DNA of 12,519 nucleotides from DATJGF01 sp035495315 (GTDB taxonomy: Bacteria > Verrucomicrobiota > Verrucomicrobiia > Limisphaerales > UBA8199): NCBI GenBank assembly GCA_035495315.1, contig DATJGF010000122.1, positions 1 to 12,519 of the forward strand, in the 5' to 3' direction. How positions within the stretch are numbered: position 1 is the first letter of the stretch; the number at the start of each line of letters is the position of its first letter. Both the position numbers and the translations under genes were made by a program. The notes under the pieces are model-generated. The model did not search any database, was not told where the DNA came from, and saw only the letters and a list, made by a program, of their open reading frames with translations. Shown in pieces: positions 5,280 through 12,300 of this stretch.

Positions 5280-7475
5280 ATGAAATCGAGAATGAAAACC
5301 TCCAGTAAATGTAGCCGTCGACGTAAGGAGACTCTGATCGCTCCGATTTGGCATCATACGCGACTCAGCAAAGTCTCCTTACGTCGACTCCTCCAGTTAT
5401 TTGGCGCCTTTTCCGCCGTTTCCGCGCTCTCCGCCGCCGAGACGAACACCCCACCGACTGCCGCCACCCCACCCCCGCTGAGCCCGGAACAAATGTTTGA
5501 GGGCGGCACCAATGCATTGAGTAACTGGATCGACCTATCGGTCGGCGGGTCTGTGACTGACGGTTCCAAGTCCCAATTCCGAGAGCGACAGCAGAAAACG
5601 GGGCAAGCTTTTGGCGGTATCGAAGATTTCCATTACCAAACCGAACTCGCGAAGGGCACCACCTTCGCGACGGACGGCCGGGCTCTCTTTGACGAGCACG
5701 ATTACAAACTCAAGTTCGATCTGACCAAGGAGAAAACCGGCTATGTCCGCTTTTCTTACGATCAATTTCGAACGTGGTACAACGGCAACGGAGGCTTTTA
5801 TCCGCCTTCGGACATGTGGTATGCGCTTCCAGATGACGCCTTGGCGCTGGACCGCGGAGAGCTTTTGTTCGAAGGCGGCCTGACGCTCGACAAACTCCCA
5901 AAGATTACTTTCAAGTACACCCATGACTGGCGAAGTGGAGAAAAGAGCTCGACGACTTGGGGACTGACTCATCCGGCACCCGATGTGACGCGCGGCCTGA
6001 GTCCATCCTTCTACGACATCAACGAACACAGTGATGCGTTTCAATTGGATGCCACCCACCATATCAAATCGACGGATTTCGGAATCGGCCTGCGCTATGA
6101 AGCTGGCAAGTTGGACGACGCCTTAAACATCACCCAGTTCCCTGGCGAGATCGTTCAAAACAAAATCACCGACCGACAGGGCACCACCTATGACTTATTT
6201 AATGTGCATGCCTTCAGTGAAAGCTGGCTCAAGAAAAACCTATTGCTCTCGGCAGGCTTTTCCTACTCGGACCTGGACAACGATTTTTCCGGCAGCCGCA
6301 TCTACGGAACTGATTTTGATGTCGGTTATGTTCCGGGCGCCCCAAACGGGTTGGGCTACTACGGGCTGAACGGGGGTTCCCGTTTGCATGAGTATGTTGT
6401 CGACCTCAACCTCATGGCCAGGCCTACGACCCATTTTTCGGTAGTGCCATCCATCCGGGTTCAAAAAGAGGATGCCGATGCAGATTTCACGGGGTATGAG
6501 ACACTCGGCCTCAGCCCGGCCGTCCCCTTCAGTGGCAACAGTGATCGCGGGCTGCTCGACGTGCGCGAACGGTTGGATCTAACGTATAACGGCTTCACCA
6601 ATTGGGTGCTCTACGCCCGCGGAGAATTGACCGAAGGCACTGGCAATCTGACTGAAAACGGCGGACTGGTTCCGGTAGACGGGATTGGCGTGCCGCCGAT
6701 CGAACGAAAAACCGATGACGACCGGTTCTTCCAAAAATACAGTGCCGGAGTCCGATGGTACCCGGCCCGGCGAATGAGCCTTGATGTCGGCGGTTATTAC
6801 AAAGTGAACCATTACGGGTACGAGCACAAGCTGGACAGCACTCCCAACGACAGCACCAGCCCGAATCGTTACCCGGCGTACCTCACGATGCAGGATTTTG
6901 ATACTTACGACGGCAATGTTCGCCTTACGTTTCGTCCATGGAATAACGTCTCTTCCGTCAGCCGCTACGAATATCAGCTTTCGACCATCGACACCCAACC
7001 CGATGGCATCTCCGGATTGAGTCAGGCTGAGTCTTCGAAAATGACCAGTCATATCCTGGCACAGGACATCAGTTGGTCCCCCTGGACTCGGCTGTACCTC
7101 CAAGCTGGTTTTAATTACGTGTTGAGCGAGACGAAAACCCCCGCCTCCGACGTGACTCAAGCGGTTCTCAACGCTCAAAATAACTACTGGACTCTGAATT
7201 TTTCTTCAGGGTTTATTCTGAACGAGAAGACCGACTTGAACCTGGCATATTTTTATTATCAGGCGGACGATTACCAGGATAACTCGAACGTTGGCCTGCC
7301 TCTGGGTGCCGGAGGCCGCGAACACGGCGTCACTGCTACCTTAACGCGGCGCATCAGTAAAAACCTCCGCCTCTCGCTCAAATACGGTTATTACACCTAC
7401 GACGACGAACTTTCCGGCGGCAACAACAATTACAACGCGCATGTGTTGTACTCGACTCTGCGTTATCGGTTCTAG
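5280..7475 (+). CDS. MtrB/PioB-type outer-membrane beta-barrel, partner of the octaheme cytochrome
   Basis: From ATG 5280 the protein has 731 residues (TTG 5271 and ATG 5292 are in frame too). The hydrophobic signal core LLQLFGAFSAVSALSAAE lies unusually late, at about 37-54, because residues about 11-39 are encoded by a palindromic repeat element; no ATG, GTG or TTG lies between the element and the core. A Pro/Thr-rich linker (about 57-70) follows, then a long run of amphipathic strands with Tyr/Phe girdles (for example DYKLKFDLTKEKTGYVRFSYDQF, RLSLKYGYYTY) ending in YSTLRYRF. The terminal Phe, the size and the gene next door match the decaheme-associated MtrB/PioB barrels, which sheath an MtrA-type cytochrome. 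The N-terminal CXXC motif of Shewanella MtrB is absent. The strands cannot be counted reliably by eye. Distant homology means the barrel call is firm and the family call somewhat less so. Confidence 0.8.
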   Translation: MKSRMKTSSKCSRRRKETLIAPIWHHTRLSKVSLRRLLQLFGAFSAVSALSAAETNTPPTAATPPPLSPEQMFEGGTNALSNWIDLSVGGSVTDGSKSQFRERQQKTGQAFGGIEDFHYQTELAKGTTFATDGRALFDEHDYKLKFDLTKEKTGYVRFSYDQFRTWYNGNGGFYPPSDMWYALPDDALALDRGELLFEGGLTLDKLPKITFKYTHDWRSGEKSSTTWGLTHPAPDVTRGLSPSFYDINEHSDAFQLDATHHIKSTDFGIGLRYEAGKLDDALNITQFPGEIVQNKITDRQGTTYDLFNVHAFSESWLKKNLLLSAGFSYSDLDNDFSGSRIYGTDFDVGYVPGAPNGLGYYGLNGGSRLHEYVVDLNLMARPTTHFSVVPSIRVQKEDADADFTGYETLGLSPAVPFSGNSDRGLLDVRERLDLTYNGFTNWVLYARGELTEGTGNLTENGGLVPVDGIGVPPIERKTDDDRFFQKYSAGVRWYPARRMSLDVGGYYKVNHYGYEHKLDSTPNDSTSPNRYPAYLTMQDFDTYDGNVRLTFRPWNNVSSVSRYEYQLSTIDTQPDGISGLSQAESSKMTSHILAQDISWSPWTRLYLQAGFNYVLSETKTPASDVTQAVLNAQNNYWTLNFSSGFILNEKTDLNLAYFYYQADDYQDNSNVGLPLGAGGREHGVTATLTRRISKNLRLSLKYGYYTYDDELSGGNNNYNAHVLYSTLRYRF
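5299..5397. repeat. 8-bp direct repeat flanking the palindromic element
   Basis: CCTCCAGT occurs at 5299-5306 and 5390-5397, either side of the palindrome, and could be a target-site duplication. The distance between copies is 91 bases, not a multiple of three, so a simple insertion would have shifted the reading frame. The second copy also overlaps the expected end of the right arm. Insertion is therefore plausible but not shown. Confidence 0.4.
5311..5394. repeat. Palindromic repeat element inside the signal-peptide coding region
   Basis: GTCGACGTAAGGAGACT (5317-5333) and AGTCTCCTTACGTCGAC (5372-5388) are perfect 17-base inverted arms separated by 38 bases. Both arms match a third, single-arm copy at 8716-8739: the left arm region 5311-5334 agrees at 19 of 24 positions, and the right arm, reversed, also begins with a GGAG-type end. 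This is the structure of a REP/MITE-like dispersed palindrome. It has no coding capacity of its own. It lies 31 bases after the A of ATG 5280 and is read through in frame as part of the MtrB-like protein. Confidence 0.8.
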
Positions 7476-7592
7476 GAGGATAAGCCGCCGTATTCGGAAG
7501 GAGCGGTTTAGGACGGGCGAACCATAGGGCAACAAACCCCTCACGGCCCGACAGACTTGCTGACGTTTGGGCAAGAACGTAGAATCCGCACC
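7476..7592 (+). other. Gap between MtrB-like and thioredoxin-fold genes, with a possible hairpin
   Basis: No gene is seen in these 117 bases. AAGCCGC (7482-7488) and GCGGTTT (7503-7509) can form a 7-base stem with one G-T pair over 14 bases, but no T-run follows, so termination is not established. AGGAGG (7474-7479) overlaps the barrel stop codon; no suitable start codon follows it, so it seems an orphan Shine-Dalgarno-like sequence. Confidence 0.3.
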
Positions 7593-8702
7593 ATGAAGCT
7601 TTGGATCCCCGTTCTTTTGCTCCTGGTCACGATTCAACTACGCTCGGCAGATAATCCTCCCACTTTATCGTTAGGCAGCCAGGCGCCTGACTTCAATCTC
7701 CCCGGCATCGACGGCCGGAACTGGTCATTGCAGGATTTTAAGGCCTCCAAGATTCTTGTTGTGATCTTCACCTGCAATCATTGCCCTACCGCCCAATATT
7801 ATGAAGAGCGCATCAAGCAGCTCGTCACCGACTACAAAGGTGAAGGCGTAGCTGTCATTGGGATTATGCCAAATGACCCTAAATCGGTTCGTCTCGATGA
7901 ACTCGGGTGGAGTGATCTGAGCGATTCCTTCGCCGAGATGAAACTTCGCGCCCGCGACCGTACGTTCAATTTTCCTTACCTTTATGATGGAGATACCGAA
8001 GCTGTCGCGCGCGCCTATGGCCCAGTCGCGACACCTCATGCCTTTGTTTTCGATGCACAACGCAAACTCCGTTACGTCGGCGCAATCGACGATTCCGAAC
8101 GCCCTCAGCACGTGCAAAAACATTACCTCCGCGACGCACTGGACGCCTTGCTCGCCGGACATGAACCGCCCCAAACGAAGACAAAGGTGGTTGGCTGCTC
8201 GATAAAATGGGCAGGCAAGGAGGACTCCGTTCAGGCCTACATGGAGAAGCTCGCCGCCGAACCGGTCTCAATAACACCAGCCCCTGCCGCGGCGCTTAAG
8301 GCACTACGGGCGAACGATTCCGGAAAATTCAGACTGGTGAATTTCTGGGCGACGTGGTGCGCACCGTGCGTCGCCGAATTCCACGAATTCATCACGATCA
8401 ATCGCATGTATCGCCATCGAGATTTTGAACTGGTCACCGTATCGCTGAACCGGCCCGACGAACAGACCCAAGTGGTGGAGTTCCTTAAAAAGAAACAGGC
8501 CTCGTGCCGCAATCTGATCTTTGGTTCGACTGAACGGGAAAAGCTGATCGATGCCTTTGACCCTGACTGGCAGGGAGCCGTGCCGTACACCGTGCTGATC
8601 AACCCGGAAGGTAAAATCATTTACCGCGAAACCGGCAGCATCGACCCACTCGCAGTCAAACGCGCCATCGTCAGCGGCATGAACGAGCGCAAACCATGGT
8701 AA
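7593..8702 (+). CDS. Secreted double thioredoxin-fold protein: peroxiredoxin-like plus TlpA-like
   Basis: ATG 7593 gives 369 residues with a clear signal peptide (MKLWIPVLLLLVTIQLRSAD); an upstream in-frame TTG at 7557 would spoil it. Domain 1 (about 24-205) is of the AhpC/TSA peroxiredoxin-like type with FTCNHCP (CNHC at 61-64), cis-proline in TPHAFVFD and the closing GCSIKW characteristic of this subgroup. Domain 2 (about 230-369) is TlpA/ResA-like with WCAPC (255-259) and the cis-proline loop VPYTVLINPEGK. Both are thiol-disulfide folds with intact cysteine pairs, exported to the periplasm. TlpA/ResA/CcmG relatives reduce the CXXCH cysteines of apocytochromes before heme attachment. With 17 such sites encoded just upstream, a role in cytochrome maturation is attractive but inferred; thiol defence is the alternative. 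It lies 117 bases after the barrel gene on the same strand. Confidence 0.88.
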   Translation: MKLWIPVLLLLVTIQLRSADNPPTLSLGSQAPDFNLPGIDGRNWSLQDFKASKILVVIFTCNHCPTAQYYEERIKQLVTDYKGEGVAVIGIMPNDPKSVRLDELGWSDLSDSFAEMKLRARDRTFNFPYLYDGDTEAVARAYGPVATPHAFVFDAQRKLRYVGAIDDSERPQHVQKHYLRDALDALLAGHEPPQTKTKVVGCSIKWAGKEDSVQAYMEKLAAEPVSITPAPAAALKALRANDSGKFRLVNFWATWCAPCVAEFHEFITINRMYRHRDFELVTVSLNRPDEQTQVVEFLKKKQASCRNLIFGSTEREKLIDAFDPDWQGAVPYTVLINPEGKIIYRETGSIDPLAVKRAIVSGMNERKPW

Positions 8703-8712
8703 GCCCTCTAGA

Positions 8713-8746
8713 ATTGTAGGAGCCGACGTAAGCAGATTCCGACAAT
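8713..8746. repeat. Hairpin in the convergent gap
   Basis: ATTGTAGGA (8713-8721) can pair with TCCGACAAT (8738-8746) with a single A-G mismatch, enclosing 16 bases that include most of the repeat copy. It lies between convergent genes and might help end transcription from both sides, but there is no T-run in either direction. Confidence 0.4.
8716..8739 (+). repeat. Single-arm copy of the palindromic repeat
   Basis: The 24 bases beginning GTAGGAGCCGACGTAAG match the left arm region at 5311-5334 at 19 positions without gaps. No facing second arm is present nearby. The copy sits in the 65-base gap between the convergent thioredoxin-fold and response-regulator genes, the type of position in which REP-like elements usually occur. 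Confidence 0.6.
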
Positions 8747-8767
8747 GAAACCGCACCCTTGATCGAT

Positions 8768-9388
8768 TTACCCGCCGTTCAGCACTTCGAGCGCCCGTAC
8801 TGTTGCCGCGCCGCGCGTCTCGACTCCAAGTTTCTCAAAGATTTCCTGGACGTGCTTCTTAACCGTGGATTCGGTAATGCCGAGAATTATCGCGATATCG
8901 GCGTTGGTTTTGCCCTGTGCCAGCCAGAGCAAGGCTTCGGCGGCGCGCGGAGTCAAACCGAGCTTTACCAATGGGTCGGTGGTCGAAAAATCGGCTTTAA
9001 ACTCGCGTTTACCTTGCTGTTCGGCACGCCGCAGGCGGGTTTCGATGGCGCGCACCAAATCATCGTTCCCAACGGGTTTGGTCAGGTAATCATCGGCGCC
9101 GAGCTCCATGCCGTTGCGCAAGTCGTCCTTCTCGCCTTTAGCCGTCAGAAAAATAAAGGGAATGACCGCCAGAGTCGGCTCCGCCTGAAGCGCGCGCAGC
9201 ACTTCGAAACCATCCAGCTCGGGCATCATAACATCGCACAGGATCAAATCAGGTTGTTCCCGGCGGGCGGCCTCAACGCCGACCCGTCCATTTTCTGCCG
9301 CAACCGGTCTGTAACCCCGGTAGCGCAGCAACGTCGTGATATTGCGCCTCATCTCGGGTTCATCTTCAATGACCAGAATTTTTTTCAT
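8768..9388 (-). CDS. Response regulator with LuxR-type HTH output
   Basis: With ATG at 9388 the protein has 206 residues. Residues 1-120 form a complete receiver domain: acidic pocket Glu8/Asp9 in LVIEDEPE, phosphoacceptor Asp52 in ILCDVMMPELDG, Thr82 in FLTAKGE and Lys104 in YLTKPV. Residues about 143-206 are a LuxR/GerE helix-turn-helix (LTPRAAEALLWLAQGKTNAD, ITESTVKKHVQEIFEKLGV), so it should bind DNA and control transcription when phosphorylated. The start at 9388 is supported by AGGGAA (9392-9397) on the minus strand and by the ATGA overlap (9385-9388) with the stop codon of the kinase gene, which implies translational coupling and a cognate pair. An upstream in-frame start (9484) would lie inside the kinase gene and add no domain. 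Target genes are not shown; the convergent porin-cytochrome operon is one candidate. Confidence 0.93.
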   Translation of the reverse strand: MKKILVIEDEPEMRRNITTLLRYRGYRPVAAENGRVGVEAARREQPDLILCDVMMPELDGFEVLRALQAEPTLAVIPFIFLTAKGEKDDLRNGMELGADDYLTKPVGNDDLVRAIETRLRRAEQQGKREFKADFSTTDPLVKLGLTPRAAEALLWLAQGKTNADIAIILGITESTVKKHVQEIFEKLGVETRGAATVRALEVLNGG

Positions 9389-12300
9389 AAGTTCCCTGAA
9401 AAAGCCGGCAGGCTGATCGTGACCGTGGTGCCCCGGGCGAGGGCACTTTGGATGCGCACTTCGCCGTGGTGGAGCTCCACGCAACGCTTTACTAACACCA
9501 GGCCCAGACCTGTGCCGGAGCGGTTACCGACATTGGCGCCCCTATGAAACGCCGTGAACAGCCGTTTCTGATCTTCCTCGGAAATACCAATCCCCTGGTC
9601 CCGAATAAGGCAGACGGCATTACGGCCTCGCTGCGAAAGATCGAATTGAACCGGCGCGCCCGGGTTCGAATATTTCACCGCATTGCTGAGCAGATTGGTA
9701 AAGATATGTGCCAGCAATCGTTCGTCTGCTTCAGCTTTGGGTAATGTCGGCGCAACCGAGAGCTGTATCGCACATTGGCTTTGTGTGACTGAATGAACCT
9801 CATCGACAACGCGCTTGCAAAACGCCCCCAAATCCAACGGTGAAGGTTGGAATTCCAGCTTGCCTGCATCCAGACGGCTGAGAACGAGCATCTCTTCCAT
9901 GATCCCGGCCATTCGCCGCGTGTTCCGCGTAATAGATTGCAACTGCTCGTCACGCTCACTTGGGCGCATTTTGCGATAAAAATCCTTCAGCAGTTCGCCG
10001 GAGGATTGAATAATCCCCAAGGGCGTTCGGAACTCATGCGATACCATCGAAACAAAATTGCTTTTCAATTGGCTTAGCTCCTTCTCACGCTCCAACGTTT
10101 TGAGCAATTCCTCCTCCGCCCGCTTGCGTTGTGTGATATCCAGCGCCATCAACAGCATGTGAGGTGTCTCATTGAGTTGAATGGTTTCAGCGGAAAGCAG
10201 CATTGTAAATCGTTCGCCACGCCGGTTTCGCCAACGACATTCCCGTTGCCGAAGCGAGCCAAGCGCGCGCATATCCTCTATCAGGACGTCTCTTTCGGTC
10301 AGGTCCTCCCACATGCCCAGCTCGATACAAGTCCGGCCCAAAACTTTCTCCGGCGGGTATCCCAGCCAATTCAAGTGGGCATCGTTTGCCAGGACGTATT
10401 TTCCATCGCTTATGCGCACAATCCCAATGAGCGCCGGGCTGGCATTGAACGCCGCGCTGAAACGAGCCTCGCTTTCGCGCAACCGCGCCTCGCTGTCGCG
10501 CAGCTCGGCTTCGACCCGCTTTCGAGCGGTAATGTCAATGACCAGGCAGAGCAAATGCGGCACGTGATTGAGCTGAATTATTTCGGCCGACATCAACATA
10601 GTGAAGCGAGTCCCGACACGATTGCGAAAGCGGCATTCCCGATTCCGAATCGAACCTTCCCGGCGCATTTCGGCCCAGAAAGCGTCCCGATCCTCCTGGG
10701 TCTCCCAGACGCTTAGGTCAGTGCTCCGGTGTCCCAAAACTTCGTCCCGCGTATAACCAGCCCAGTTTAGAAATGCATCATTGGCCAGAACGAATTGTTC
10801 GTCACTCATGCGCGCGATACCAATCAGGACAGGGCTCGCCTGGAAAGCGGCACTGAATCGGGCCTCACTCTCGGCCAGCGCCGTCTGGGCGCGCTTGCGT
10901 TCAATGCCCAGCGCCACGGAGTTCGCGACCGAAGCCAGCGCTTTTAGCACGCTCTCGGCCAGCGGACGCCGCGCGAACATCGCGAGAACTCCCAACACTC
11001 TGTTCTCCAGCAGCAAGGGATAACCGGCAAAGGCGACCATTCCTTCGCGGGCCGCCCATTCTCGATCGCTGACGCGCGGGTCAGATTGCACCTGATTGGT
11101 CAGGTGCGGTCGTTTTTCCTGGGCAATGAGACCAATCTTGTATTGACCGACACGCACCCGGCGGTGCGAGCCATTAAGGCGTGTATAACATCCAGCGCTG
11201 GCTTCCAGTTCCAGCGTCTGGGTCGTTTCATTCAGCAGCCAGACTCGAGCGAACGCAACGTCCAGATGATGCACCAGCAGCTCGGCACATTCCTGCAACA
11301 TCCCGCGGAGCTCGGTCCCCGCATTGAGCGCGACGGCCACTTCGGCGTTGAGCGTCGAAATCCGGACACGCTCGTTAAGCAATTCCTCCGCGCGGATGCG
11401 CTGTTCGATTTCACGATGCAATTCCCGGTTCGCTTCACGCAAAGAATGCTCCGCCTGCTTGCGCTCGGTAATGTCGGTGATGAAAGCCTGGATAAGCTGG
11501 CGTCCGCTCCATTCGATACGAGTCAACGCAACCTCCAGCGGAATTTCCTTGCCGTCCGGGGCACAGGCAAGCCACTCGAATCGCGCACTACCGCGCGTCA
11601 GGCACTCCTCGATATACTTTCGACCCAGCGTGGCTGAGCTCTCCCCGTTGGGCTGGAATGCAGGCGCCATATCTCCCGGATGCTTGCCCAACATCTCCGC
11701 TGGGCTTTTCCGCCCCATGATTCGCACGGCCGCCGGATTCACCTCCAATAATCCGTTCTCGTCATGCAGAACTACGCCCTGGCTGGAACCTTCGAATAAC
11801 GCGCGAAACTTCTCTACGGATTCGCGTAACGCACGCTCGGCACGTTTACGTTCGGTATTATCGATGATGCTCGCCCGGATCAGATTCTGACCTTCCGACG
11901 GCAGCCGCAATAACCGAACCTCTGTAGGAATGAGCCGGCCATCGGGTTGCCGATGTATCCATTCAAACACAGGCGTTCCGCCGGCCAGCGCCTCGTCCAT
12001 CTTCTCTCGGGCCAATTCACTTGATCGCCGGCCATTCGGCTGAATCTCGGGACTGACATCACCCGGGGTCAGTTCGGCAAGTTTCTCCATGGGCACGCCA
12101 TAGAGCTGGCAGGCGTGTTCATTACCGAAGAGGAGGCGCCCGCTATTGCCCTCAAACACCACAATTGCTTCCGGTGCATGTTCGACCAATGCCCGAAGCC
12201 GCGCCTCACTGGTGCTCAGCTCCACGGTCCGTTCTGCCACGCGCCGCTCCAATGAATGGTTCAGTTCCAACAATTCCGCTTCCGCCTTCTTGCGCTCGCT

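Noticed and set aside
8759..9547. 262-codon plus-strand open frame opposite the response regulator
   Set aside because: The minus strand carries complete receiver and LuxR domains and the kinase ATGA overlap; the plus frame is their mirror.
11086..11637. 183-codon plus-strand open frame within the kinase
   Set aside because: It is antisense to the GAF and PAS3 coding region and shows no recognisable domain.
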